A stretch of DNA of 41,411 bases, taken from Campylobacterales bacterium (GTDB lineage Bacteria; Campylobacterota; Campylobacteria; Campylobacterales; Nitratiruptoraceae). Location of the stretch: contig JALVTF010000031.1 in the NCBI GenBank assembly GCA_027024145.1, positions 1 to 41,411 of the forward strand, given 5' to 3'. Both the position numbers and the translations under genes were made by a program. This document shows, in pieces, positions 28,863-37,851 of the stretch; within the stretch, counting starts at the first letter, position 1; the number at the start of each line of letters is the position of its first letter. The notes beneath the pieces are model-generated. The model had not been told where the DNA came from, ran no database searches, and saw only the letters and a list, made by a program, of their open reading frames with translations.

Positions 28863-30945
28863 AGCAGTGATGGTGGGACAGCCCAACGTGGGCAAGTCCT
28901 CTATCATAAACGCCCTTACAAACGCACGCTTGCACGTGGGCAATTTCGCGGGTGTCACCGTCGAAAAGAAAGAGGTGACTCTCACATACAAAGAGTATGA
29001 CATCGATATCGTGGATCTGCCCGGTATCTACTCCCTCAACGCCTACACACCCGAAGAGCAGGTGAGCAAGAACTATCTTCTCGATGAATCGTATGACGTG
29101 ATCATCAACGTAGTGGATGCCAACGTCTTGCAGCGCAATTTGATTTTGACGCTGCAGCTTTTGGATATGAATCCCAAAATGATCTTAGTTATCAATATGA
29201 TCGATGAGGTGGAAAAACAGGGCGGTATGATCGATGCCGTGAAGCTCTCCGAACTCATCGGCCGTCCTGTGGTCTTGGCTTCGGCGAAAGAGAGACGAGG
29301 CGTGGAAGATATCATCGAGATGCTCATCGACGAGTTCGAACGTCCCGACAGACAACGCAAAATCTACTACGACGAGCGTATCGAAGAGGAGATTGAGAGG
29401 TTGAGCGAGATCTTGCTCAAATCACCCAAATTTATAAGTGCCGATATGGCACGTTTTTTCGTGGTGCGCCTTTTGGAAAAAGACCCCGATATCTACAAAA
29501 TCGTCCACGATCTACCGATTTTTTTGGAGTTGCACGAAGAGCTTGGTAAGAGCATCCATCGTCTCAAACTGGGGTTCGATGAAGAGAGTGCAGCCGATAT
29601 CATCGCTAACGAGCGCAACGCTATCGCCAAATCGCTGGTGATGCAGTGTATGCAAGCACCCAAAAAGGCCTCACTCACCGACAAAATAGACAAAATCTTG
29701 ATCCATCCCATCTTTGGTCTGCCGATATTCCTCTTTTTTATGTGGGGGCTCTTTCAGCTCACTTTCGAGATAGGTTCGCTTCCTGTGGACTATCTCGACG
29801 CCACCTTTACCAACTTCGCCAACTGGCTCAAACAGATTCTACCACCCGGCGATATCAACGCCATCATCACCGATGGTATCGTGCCTGCGGTGGGATCGGT
29901 GATCATGTTCTTGCCCAATATCTTGATCCTCTTTTTGGGTATCAATCTTTTAGAACAGACCGGTTACATGGCCAGAGCCGCCTTCTTGCTGGATGGCTTT
30001 TTGAAAAAATTCGGCCTGCAGGGCAAGGCCTTCATCCCTCTTGTCAGCGGATTTGGCTGTACGGTGCCCGCCTATATGGCTGCACGTACCCTCAAAAATC
30101 CAAAAGATCGCCTCATCACTATGCTGGTGCTGGGATTTATGAACTGTAGCGCCAGACTCCCTGTCTATGTGCTGCTCATCGCCGCTTTTTTTCCTACCAC
30201 CAATGCGGGCAACGTGCTTTTTGCCATCTACATCAGCGGTGCGATTTTGGGACTCATCGTAGCGAAGATCCTTCGCATCGTGCTTTTCAAGGGAGAGCCG
30301 GAACCCTTCGTGATGGAGATGCCGCCCTATCGCTTTCCTTCTCTTAAAGCCCTCGGGATGGAGCTGTGGCTCAAAGCGAAGCTCTTTTTGAAAAAGGCGG
30401 GTACTTTCATCGCTGGAGCGGCGATGATTATCTGGTTTTTGAGCAATTTCCCGCACAATCCTCAGCTCATCAAGCAGTATGAGCAAAAAATCGCACAGGC
30501 TCAGACAAAAGAGCAAAAAGTAGCCCTCGAAAACGAGCTGGCTGCGAAAAATCTCGAATACAGCTTCATCGGTCGCATCGGCAAGATGATCGAGCCTGTC
30601 TTTGCACCCCTTGGATTTGACTGGCGCCTGAGCGTAGCGACTATCAGCGGACTGGCCGCAAAGGAGGTGGTGGTCTCTACCCTTGCCACTCTCTATGCCG
30701 TGGGTGATGCCGATGAGAAGAGCTCTACGTTGATAGAGCGTCTGAGGCAAAACATCGATTTTAAGACAGCGATAGCACTCATAGTGATCATCATGATATA
30801 CAGCCCTTGTGTGGCGGCCATGAGTACATTCTATGCCGAAGTGCCGCGGTGGGCATGGAGAGCGTTCTACACCATCTATCCCAATGTGCTCGCTTGGCTG
30901 TTGGCCTATAGTGTGTATAATATACTTGCGCTATTAGGTTATTAA
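28849..30945 (+). CDS. feoB: Ferrous iron transport protein B
   Basis: VGQPNVGKSSIINALTNARLHVGNFAGVTVEKKE, DLPGIYSLNAY, NMIDE; Gate motifs with GFGCTVPAYMAARTL and SPCVAAMSTFYAE. Confidence 0.97.
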   Translation: MKKIRAVMVGQPNVGKSSIINALTNARLHVGNFAGVTVEKKEVTLTYKEYDIDIVDLPGIYSLNAYTPEEQVSKNYLLDESYDVIINVVDANVLQRNLILTLQLLDMNPKMILVINMIDEVEKQGGMIDAVKLSELIGRPVVLASAKERRGVEDIIEMLIDEFERPDRQRKIYYDERIEEEIERLSEILLKSPKFISADMARFFVVRLLEKDPDIYKIVHDLPIFLELHEELGKSIHRLKLGFDEESAADIIANERNAIAKSLVMQCMQAPKKASLTDKIDKILIHPIFGLPIFLFFMWGLFQLTFEIGSLPVDYLDATFTNFANWLKQILPPGDINAIITDGIVPAVGSVIMFLPNILILFLGINLLEQTGYMARAAFLLDGFLKKFGLQGKAFIPLVSGFGCTVPAYMAARTLKNPKDRLITMLVLGFMNCSARLPVYVLLIAAFFPTTNAGNVLFAIYISGAILGLIVAKILRIVLFKGEPEPFVMEMPPYRFPSLKALGMELWLKAKLFLKKAGTFIAGAAMIIWFLSNFPHNPQLIKQYEQKIAQAQTKEQKVALENELAAKNLEYSFIGRIGKMIEPVFAPLGFDWRLSVATISGLAAKEVVVSTLATLYAVGDADEKSSTLIERLRQNIDFKTAIALIVIIMIYSPCVAAMSTFYAEVPRWAWRAFYTIYPNVLAWLLAYSVYNILALLGY

Positions 30946-30955
30946 AGGATCGATT

Positions 30956-31741
30956 ATGAAGAGGATTTTCGTTTCTTTGCTTTTCGTCTTCCTTTTTTTA
31001 GGATGTACGAAAAACCCCTATACACACAGAGAGCAGCTCATTCTCATTTCGCCGCAGCAAGAGCTTCGCATGGGGCTCAGTGCCGAACAGCAGATACTTC
31101 ACAAAGCCAGACTTTCCCACAATCCATACTATATCGCTATGGTCAATCGCGTCGCTTCTCGCATCGCGCGTGTGGCCGAGGCAGAGTTTCATCCCCACTA
31201 TCAATGGGAATTCCATGTTCTTGAGTCGAAAAAGATCAATGCCTTTTGTCTTCCGGGAGGCAAGATCTTCGTCTATACGGGGCTTTTGAAACTCGTAGAC
31301 AACGATGACGAACTGGCGGCCGTCATAGGCCATGAGGTGGCGCACGCCATTTTGCGACACGGTAGCGAGAGAGTCTCTATGGCGATGCTGGGACGCATCG
31401 GGCATGAACTGCTCGCACGTGGACTACAAGTATCGGGCCATCAATGGGGACCTCTGTATGATTTGGCATACGGTGTCACCGCCCAGTACGGTGTGCTCTA
31501 TCCCTTCAGCCGCAAATTCGAATACGAAGCGGACCAACTGGGACTCTATCTCATGTACAAGGCCTGCTACGACCCCAATCAAGCTATTCGTTTTTGGTAC
31601 AAAATGATGAAGGCGTCGCGCGTCCATATTCCAGAGCTTCTCTCCACGCACCCCTCGGATATGCACCGTATCGAAGCGCTCAAACGCTATATCGTCAAAC
31701 TGCGCCGCATTCCGCGTAACTGTCAAGCGAGAATTCAATGA
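30956..31741 (+). CDS. M48-family metallopeptidase, predicted lipoprotein
   Basis: LFLGC lipobox; HEVAHAILRHGSERVSM (HExxH); FEYEADQLGLYLM; 10 nt after feoB with an AAAGGA site. Confidence 0.92.
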   Translation: MKRIFVSLLFVFLFLGCTKNPYTHREQLILISPQQELRMGLSAEQQILHKARLSHNPYYIAMVNRVASRIARVAEAEFHPHYQWEFHVLESKKINAFCLPGGKIFVYTGLLKLVDNDDELAAVIGHEVAHAILRHGSERVSMAMLGRIGHELLARGLQVSGHQWGPLYDLAYGVTAQYGVLYPFSRKFEYEADQLGLYLMYKACYDPNQAIRFWYKMMKASRVHIPELLSTHPSDMHRIEALKRYIVKLRRIPRNCQARIQ

Positions 31742-31749
31742 ACTTTTGC

Positions 31750-31755
31750 TACAAT
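31750..31755 (+). promoter_or_regulatory. Putative extended -10 (GCTACAAT)
   Basis: TTTTGCTACAATCTCC upstream of the 31779 ORF. Confidence 0.5.
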
Positions 31756-31778
31756 CTCCCATTAAAAAAGGATAGCTG

Positions 31779-32210
31779 ATGGAGTGTGATTTTCCTCAAT
31801 ACAATGCCGGTATGGATGAAATCAAGGAGATTTTACAAAACGTCAAGACCATTGCCGTCGTAGGGCTCTCACCCAATCCCGCAAAAGATAGTCACAAAGT
31901 GGCTGCCTATTTGCAAAGCGTGGGCTACAAAATCGTACCCATCTATCCCAAAGAAGAGGAGATTCTTGGCGAAAAGGTGTACCGCTCTTTGGCAGAAATC
32001 CCCTTTGCCATCGATATGATCGACGTTTTTCGCAAGCCTGCGGCCGTGGGTCCCATCGTGGATGCGGCCATTGAGCGAGGAGATGTGAAAGTGGTATGGC
32101 TCCAAAAGGGCATCGTCAACAACGAAGCCGCCAAGAAGGCTCTGGATGCCGGGCTCAAAGTGGTGCAAAACCGCTGCACCATGGTCGATCACAAAACGCT
32201 CTTTGGGTAG
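31779..32210 (+). CDS. CoA-binding domain protein (YccU-type)
   Basis: IAVVGLSPNPAKDSHKVAAYLQSVGYKIVPIYP...DVFRKPAAVGPIVDAAIERG...VQNRCTMVDH. Confidence 0.9.
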   Translation: MECDFPQYNAGMDEIKEILQNVKTIAVVGLSPNPAKDSHKVAAYLQSVGYKIVPIYPKEEEILGEKVYRSLAEIPFAIDMIDVFRKPAAVGPIVDAAIERGDVKVVWLQKGIVNNEAAKKALDAGLKVVQNRCTMVDHKTLFG

Positions 32211-32213
32211 GCG

Positions 32214-33425
32214 ATGATAGCACTGCAAAAGATCGAAGAGGCACGCAGACGCATAGCCGATGTGGCCGTACAAACCCCTTTCGCGTACGCACCGATTTTG
32301 AGTAAGAAGTGCGGCTACGAGGTCTATCTCAAAAAAGAGAATCTCCAAGTCACCGGAGCTTTCAAGCTGCGTGGAGCTTTCAACAAGATCGCTACACTCT
32401 CCAACCAAGAAAAAGAGGCCGGTGTGGTCGCCGCCAGTGCGGGCAACCATGCCCAGGGTGTGGCTTTTAGCGCGCACCATTTTCATATCCCTGCCACCAT
32501 CGTAATGCCAGAATCGACACCTCTTACCAAAATCAACGGTGTCAAGGCCTACGGTGCCGAGGTGATCTTGCATGGTAAGAACTACGACGAAGCCTACGAA
32601 TATGCCGTAGAGTATGCAAAGCAGCATCATAAAACGTTCGTGCATCCATTTGCCGATGAAGAGGTGATGGCGGGGCAGGGGACTATCGCTTTGGAGATTT
32701 TAGAACAAGCACAGCAGCTCGATGCCGTGATAGTACCCATAGGCGGCGGAGGACTTATCGCCGGTATAGCGAGTGCCATCAAACAGATCAATCCCGCTAT
32801 CAAAGTGATCGGTGTCACTGCAGCTGGCGCCCCTGCGATGTACGAGTCCTTCCGCAAAGGCCGTGCCATAGATAGCACGGATGTACGCACCATTGCTGAC
32901 GGTATCGCCGTGCGAGACACTTCGCCCGTGACGCTGGATATTATCTTAGAGAGTGTCGATGACATCGTCCAGGTAGATGACGAAGAGATCGCCGATGCGA
33001 TTTTGTTTTTACTCGAAAACCAAAAACTCGTGGTCGAAGGTGCAGGCGCGGTAGGGGTGGCGGCCCTTTTGTACGACAAACTCGATCTACCTCCCCAAAG
33101 CCGCGTGGCCGTAGTGCTCAGCGGCGGCAACATTGACGTGACGATGCTCAGCGTCATTATCGAAAAGGGGCTTATTAAATCCTATCGTAAGATGAAGCTG
33201 ATCGTCACCCTCGTGGACAAGCCGGGGTCACTGCTCAAGCTTACCGAAATTTTCGCACAAACGGGAGCCAATATCGTCCAGATAGGATATGATCGTACCT
33301 CCGCTTCGTTAGCCTATGGCGATGCTAATGTCTCCATCGGCCTTGAGACCAAAGGCAAAGAGCATCAAGAAGAGATTAGAAGGCTCCTTACAGAGCATCA
33401 TTATCGATTCCATGAGGAGCGTTGA
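32214..33425 (+). CDS. ilvA: Threonine ammonia-lyase with C-terminal ACT domain
   Basis: LKKENLQVTGAFKLRGAFNKI (PLP lysine), ASAGNHAQGVAF, IPIGGGGLIAGIA-type motif, ACT region LIVTLVDKPGSLLKLTEIFAQTGANIVQIGYDR. Confidence 0.94.
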   Translation: MIALQKIEEARRRIADVAVQTPFAYAPILSKKCGYEVYLKKENLQVTGAFKLRGAFNKIATLSNQEKEAGVVAASAGNHAQGVAFSAHHFHIPATIVMPESTPLTKINGVKAYGAEVILHGKNYDEAYEYAVEYAKQHHKTFVHPFADEEVMAGQGTIALEILEQAQQLDAVIVPIGGGGLIAGIASAIKQINPAIKVIGVTAAGAPAMYESFRKGRAIDSTDVRTIADGIAVRDTSPVTLDIILESVDDIVQVDDEEIADAILFLLENQKLVVEGAGAVGVAALLYDKLDLPPQSRVAVVLSGGNIDVTMLSVIIEKGLIKSYRKMKLIVTLVDKPGSLLKLTEIFAQTGANIVQIGYDRTSASLAYGDANVSIGLETKGKEHQEEIRRLLTEHHYRFHEER

Positions 33426-34324
33426 TGGCGACGGGGATCGATATAGGTTCCAACTCTTTACGCGCCGTCAAGATTGATTGCGCTATGCATGAAAAGGTGG
33501 CCGAATATGAAAAAGTGGTACGGACGGCGGAGGGTCTCGATGCTACCGGCCGCATAAGCGATGGGGCGATAGAGCGCATCATCGAAGCTTTGAAAGAGGC
33601 GCAGGAGTGCATGGGAGGCTTCGGCAGGGTGCGCGCGGTAGCCACGGCGGCATTTAGAATGGCCAAAAACGCCCAAGAAGCGACAGAATGCATTGAGTCT
33701 GCAACGGGTATCCCTATCGAGATCGTCGATGCTGAGACGGAGAGTCTTTTGAGCGTGCGCGGGGTAGAGTATGGTCTGCGCGCCAAAAAGTATCCCACAG
33801 AGCGCTTCTTGATGGCGGACATAGGAGGTGCATCCACGGAAATCGTGATGAAGCATCGTGCCGATATTCTCTTTCGCTCTTTTCGTCTTGGCATTCTCAC
33901 CACCATCGAACGCTTTAGGACAAAAGAGGAGATCGTTTTCGGTATCCGTCGTCACATGAGCGATATCGAGGAGTTTTTGCGCGATCTCTTCGAGCTTTTT
34001 GGCAAACCCAAAATCTTCGTAGGAACAGGCGGAACTCCCGCGACTGTGGCCGCTCTTAAACTTGGACTTACCTATGAAACCTATGATGCAGCCAAGGTGA
34101 GCGGTGTTACAATAAGTAGCGATGATATAGAAAAAGCGTATACACAACTGATGAAGCTGCCTCCCAAAGAGCGTGCCAGACTCGTGGGTACGGGACGCGA
34201 AGACGCCATTATGGCAGGTCTCGTGATTTTAGGCGAACTGCTTCGCCGCGCAGGATACAAAGAGATGGTCGTCAGTGATGAAGGGGTGCGCGAAGGCGCG
34301 GCGCTTAGCCTATGTGGTTCGTGA
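33425..34324 (+). CDS. ppx: Ppx/GppA phosphatase family protein
   Basis: ATGIDIGSNSLRAVKID; LMADIGGASTEIVM; FVGTGGTPATVAALKLGL; ATG 33425 overlaps the ilvA stop (TGATG). Confidence 0.9.
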   Translation: MATGIDIGSNSLRAVKIDCAMHEKVAEYEKVVRTAEGLDATGRISDGAIERIIEALKEAQECMGGFGRVRAVATAAFRMAKNAQEATECIESATGIPIEIVDAETESLLSVRGVEYGLRAKKYPTERFLMADIGGASTEIVMKHRADILFRSFRLGILTTIERFRTKEEIVFGIRRHMSDIEEFLRDLFELFGKPKIFVGTGGTPATVAALKLGLTYETYDAAKVSGVTISSDDIEKAYTQLMKLPPKERARLVGTGREDAIMAGLVILGELLRRAGYKEMVVSDEGVREGAALSLCGS

Positions 34325-34334
34325 AAAAATTCGC

Positions 34335-34340
34335 TACAAT
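34335..34340 (+). promoter_or_regulatory. Putative extended -10 (GCTACAAT) for ilvB
   Basis: TTCGCTACAATTTGG 28 nt upstream of ATG 34368. Confidence 0.5.
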
Positions 34341-34367
34341 TTGGTAATTTATTTGGTAGGAGTATAG

Positions 34368-36062
34368 ATGGCTACAATGACCGGTGCGCAGATGGTTGTC
34401 GAAGCGATGCGCGAAGAGAATGTCGAGGTGGTTTTCGGCTACCCCGGCGGCGCGATCATGAATGTTTACGACGAAATCTACAAAAAACGCTATTTTCAAC
34501 ATATTCTCACCCGTCACGAACAAGCGGCTGTCCATGCTGCGGATGGTTATGCCAGAGCCACGGGCAAAGTGGGTGTGGCATTCGTCACCAGCGGCCCTGG
34601 ATTTACCAACGCCGTCACGGGACTTGCCACGGCGTACATGGACTCTATTCCTATCGTCGTCATCAGCGGTCAGGTGCCACTTTCCATGATCGGTACCGAC
34701 GCGTTCCAAGAGATCGATGCCGTGGGTATCAGCCGTCCTTGCACCAAACACAATTTCCTCGTCAAAAGTGCTGAAGAACTTCCTGAGATTTTGGCAAAAG
34801 CCTTCTATATCGCACGCACGGGACGTCCGGGACCGGTGCATGTGGATATCCCTAAAGATGTCACGGCGCAGATGGCGGAATTCAACTACCCAAAAGAGGT
34901 GAAGCTCGAAACATACAAACCCACTATCAAAGGCAATGCGCGCCAGATCAAAAAGGCCGTCGAAGCGATTGCTAAGGCCAAAAAACCGGTTTTTTATTTA
35001 GGTGGGGGCATCATTCACTCAAACAGCGCCGATCTCGTGCGCGATCTCGTAGCGGCCACACAGATTCCGGCAGTGGAAACGTTGATGGCCAGAGGAACAC
35101 TGCGCTACGACGATCCGATGCTTTTGGGCATGGTGGGCATGCACGGGACTTATGCAGCCAATATGGCCATGAGCGAAGCGGATCTTCTCATCGCTCTGGG
35201 ACCGCGTTTCGACGACCGCGTCACGGGGAAACTGAGTGAATTTGCCAAATATGCCAAAATCATCCACGTGGATATCGATCCCAGCTCCATCGGTAAGCTC
35301 GTACATGTGGATTACCCCATCGTGGGCGATCTCAAAGCGGTCCTCACCGAGCTCGTACCACAAGCCAAAGAGAAAGTCGATCCGGCGCGCTACGAATCGT
35401 GGCGTGAAATCCTCAAGCGCTACCAGGAGCTCCATCCTCTGACCTATGAAGATAGCGACGAAGTCCTCAAGCCAGAATGGGTCATCCAGCGTATCGGCGA
35501 AAAACTCAAAGGAAAAGCGCGCATCTCCACAGATGTGGGCCAGCATCAAATGTGGACGGCACAGTATTATCCTTTTACGCGTCCGCGCGAGTTCATCACC
35601 AGCGGCGGTCTGGGGACCATGGGATTTGGTTTTCCTGCTGCCATGGGTGTCAAGCGGGGCGTTCCCGATGAAATCAGCGTCAATATCAGCGGCGATGGAT
35701 CGATTCTCATGAATATCCAGGAGCTCATGACGGCTGTGGAAAATCGTCTGCCAGTGATCAATGTCATTCTCAACAACAACTACCTCGGTATGGTGCGCCA
35801 GTGGCAGACATTTTTCTATGATAAACGCTATGCAGAGACCGATCTATCGATGCAGCCAGATTTTGTGAAGCTTGCCGAGAGTTTCGGAGGGGTAGGGTAT
35901 CGCGTCAAAACCAAAGAGGAGTTCGATGCAGCCTTGGAGGATGCCATAAGCAAAAACGTCGTGGCCCTTATCGATGTCATCATCGATCGCTACGAAAACG
36001 TTCTACCGATGGTTCCGGCCGGTGGAAGTCTCTATAACATGCTTTTGGAATATAAGGATTGA
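34368..36062 (+). CDS. ilvB: Acetolactate synthase large subunit
   Basis: GAQMVVEAMREENVEVVFGYPGGAIMNVYDEIY, HEQAAVHAADGYARATGKVGVAFVTSGPG, TPP motif SGDGSILMNIQELMTAVENRLPVINVILNNN. Confidence 0.96.
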   Translation: MATMTGAQMVVEAMREENVEVVFGYPGGAIMNVYDEIYKKRYFQHILTRHEQAAVHAADGYARATGKVGVAFVTSGPGFTNAVTGLATAYMDSIPIVVISGQVPLSMIGTDAFQEIDAVGISRPCTKHNFLVKSAEELPEILAKAFYIARTGRPGPVHVDIPKDVTAQMAEFNYPKEVKLETYKPTIKGNARQIKKAVEAIAKAKKPVFYLGGGIIHSNSADLVRDLVAATQIPAVETLMARGTLRYDDPMLLGMVGMHGTYAANMAMSEADLLIALGPRFDDRVTGKLSEFAKYAKIIHVDIDPSSIGKLVHVDYPIVGDLKAVLTELVPQAKEKVDPARYESWREILKRYQELHPLTYEDSDEVLKPEWVIQRIGEKLKGKARISTDVGQHQMWTAQYYPFTRPREFITSGGLGTMGFGFPAAMGVKRGVPDEISVNISGDGSILMNIQELMTAVENRLPVINVILNNNYLGMVRQWQTFFYDKRYAETDLSMQPDFVKLAESFGGVGYRVKTKEEFDAALEDAISKNVVALIDVIIDRYENVLPMVPAGGSLYNMLLEYKD

Positions 36063-36538
36063 TGATGCATAGCAGTGAAAGAAGAGTCATTTCGGTTATC
36101 GTGCTCAACGAACATGGAGTCCTCTCACGTATCACGGGGCTTTTCGCGGCACGCGGCTACAATATAGAGAGTGTCACCGTCGCACCGATTCCCGGCAGCA
36201 AGTATTCTCGTCTTACCATCGTCACCAGCGGTAGCCCGCGGGTGATCGAACAGATCATCAAGCAGCTGCACAAGCTCATCCCCGTCTATAAAGTTATCGA
36301 GCATAGCGAGCTCGTGGAAAAAGAGATGGTGATGGCCAAAATACCTCTCGAAGAGCGCCTGGCGGATGTGGAGGCTCTGTGCCGCGCCTATAACGGCAAT
36401 ATCGTCAATATCGGCACCGATACCGCTATTATCATGGCTGCAGATGAGCCGAGCCGCATCGCCAATTTCATCAAAGCACTCAAGCGCTTCAACCCCAAAG
36501 AGATAGTCCGTAGCGGCGTCGTGGCTATTGAGAGATAG
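36062..36538 (+). CDS. ilvN: Acetolactate synthase small subunit
   Basis: RRVISVIVLNEHGVLSRITGLFAARGYNIESVTVAPI ACT domain; TGATG overlap with ilvB. Confidence 0.95.
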   Translation: MMHSSERRVISVIVLNEHGVLSRITGLFAARGYNIESVTVAPIPGSKYSRLTIVTSGSPRVIEQIIKQLHKLIPVYKVIEHSELVEKEMVMAKIPLEERLADVEALCRAYNGNIVNIGTDTAIIMAADEPSRIANFIKALKRFNPKEIVRSGVVAIER

Positions 36539-36539
36539 C

Positions 36540-37493
36540 ATGAAACTCAGTGATATTGCAAAAGAGTTCGGCCTGCGCCTCGTAGGTGAAGACAAAGAGA
36601 TTGCAGGGCTCGAGGCTCTCGATAAAGCTGGACCTGACGAGCTTTCCTTTTTGGAAAACAAAAAGTACCTCAAATCCCTTGCCACTACCAAAGCGGGTGC
36701 AGTGATACTCAAAGAGGAGCATCTTGGCTCCTTGCCAGATGGCACAAGCGCACTTATTAGCGACGAGCCCTACCTCACACTTGCCTATATCTCCAAACTC
36801 TTTGCTAAGCCACCCTTCGAGCAAGAGGGTGAAGCACCCAAAATCGGCAAAAACTGCACTATAGCCGAGGACGTGTACATCGGCTATGGAAGTATCATCG
36901 AAGAGAATGTGACATTGATGCCGGGTGTCGTTATCGGTGACAATGTTCGCGTGGGTGCCGGTACCCTTATCTATCCCAATGTCACCATTTATCGCGATTG
37001 TATCATCGGCAAAAACTGTATCATCCACGCAGGCACCGTGATAGGCAGCGACGGCTACGGCTTTGCTCACACCAAGGATGGGCGTCATATTAAGATATAT
37101 CAAAACGGTAACGTCATCATCGAAGACGATGTAGAAATAGGTGCCAACTGCACCATCGACAGAGCCGTTTTTGGCTCGACCGTGATAAAAGCAGGTACCA
37201 AACTGGACAATCTTATCCAAATAGGGCACAACAGCGAAATAGGCGAAAATGTACTTATGGCAAGCCAGGTAGGCATTTCGGGATCGAGCAAGTTGGGGCG
37301 CAATGTGGTCATGGGTGGCCAGAGCGCCACGGCAGGACATCTGAGCATAGGAGATTTCGCCGTCATCGCTGCGCGTGGTGGTGTGACCAAATCGATCCCG
37401 GGCGGCAAGACCTATGCAGGGTTTCCTCTCATGGAGCACAAAGCCTGGCTCAAGCTCCAAGCCATCCTCGCACGTATGGTCAAAAAGTCGTAG
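36540..37493 (+). CDS. lpxD: UDP-3-O-(3-hydroxyacyl)glucosamine N-acyltransferase
   Basis: Hexapeptide repeats; GSDGYGFAHTKDGRHIKIYQNGNVIIEDDVEIGANCTIDRAVFGSTVIKAGTKLDNLIQIGHN. Confidence 0.95.
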   Translation: MKLSDIAKEFGLRLVGEDKEIAGLEALDKAGPDELSFLENKKYLKSLATTKAGAVILKEEHLGSLPDGTSALISDEPYLTLAYISKLFAKPPFEQEGEAPKIGKNCTIAEDVYIGYGSIIEENVTLMPGVVIGDNVRVGAGTLIYPNVTIYRDCIIGKNCIIHAGTVIGSDGYGFAHTKDGRHIKIYQNGNVIIEDDVEIGANCTIDRAVFGSTVIKAGTKLDNLIQIGHNSEIGENVLMASQVGISGSSKLGRNVVMGGQSATAGHLSIGDFAVIAARGGVTKSIPGGKTYAGFPLMEHKAWLKLQAILARMVKKS

Positions 37494-37501
37494 CGACTTT
37501 T
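37483..37501 (+). terminator. Hairpin containing the lpxD stop codon, possible weak terminator/attenuator
   Basis: AAAAGTCG-TAG-CGACTTTT, perfect 8-bp stem, 3-nt loop; short T-run only. Confidence 0.4.
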
Positions 37502-37528
37502 GTAGCACTCCTTTTTGGCGTGCTATGT

Positions 37529-37534
37529 TATAAT
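37529..37534 (+). promoter_or_regulatory. Putative -10 (TATAAT) for the 37555 ORF
   Basis: GCTATGTTATAATGCAACAAAAAGGAGGCAAACATG. Confidence 0.55.
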
Positions 37535-37554
37535 GCAACAAAAAGGAGGCAAAC

Positions 37555-37851
37555 ATGGCAAAGACACATAGCGAAATCAGTCTTTTTCATCTGCTCGGTA
37601 CCAAAGACGGCGTCATCAGTGTCGCACATATTACAGAACCCTACGGCGAGGGGAGCGAATCGGTGGTGAGCATCGGTATCTCTCTCAAAGGCAATCCTCT
37701 CGATCCTGACTGGAAAGTGCATATTCCCTATGAAAATCTCGACGAGCTCATCGAAGCGCTGCAGTTAGCCAAGAAAGAGTTTGGTAAAGAGTACGTCCCA
37801 GGCCAGGAAGCCACACCGCTGGATACGGATGAAGGGACGGGAGGCGACTAA
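37555..37851 (+). CDS. Hypothetical protein (98 aa)
   Basis: Strong promoter-like -10 and AAAGGAGG ribosome-binding site; [77 protein letters not shown]. Confidence 0.75.
   Translation: MAKTHSEISLFHLLGTKDGVISVAHITEPYGEGSESVVSIGISLKGNPLDPDWKVHIPYENLDELIEALQLAKKEFGKEYVPGQEATPLDTDEGTGGD

Noticed and set aside
29950-30750. 266-aa - strand ORF
   Set aside because: Antisense shadow within feoB.
36525-37556. 343-aa - strand ORF
   Set aside because: Antisense shadow of lpxD hexapeptide-repeat coding sequence.
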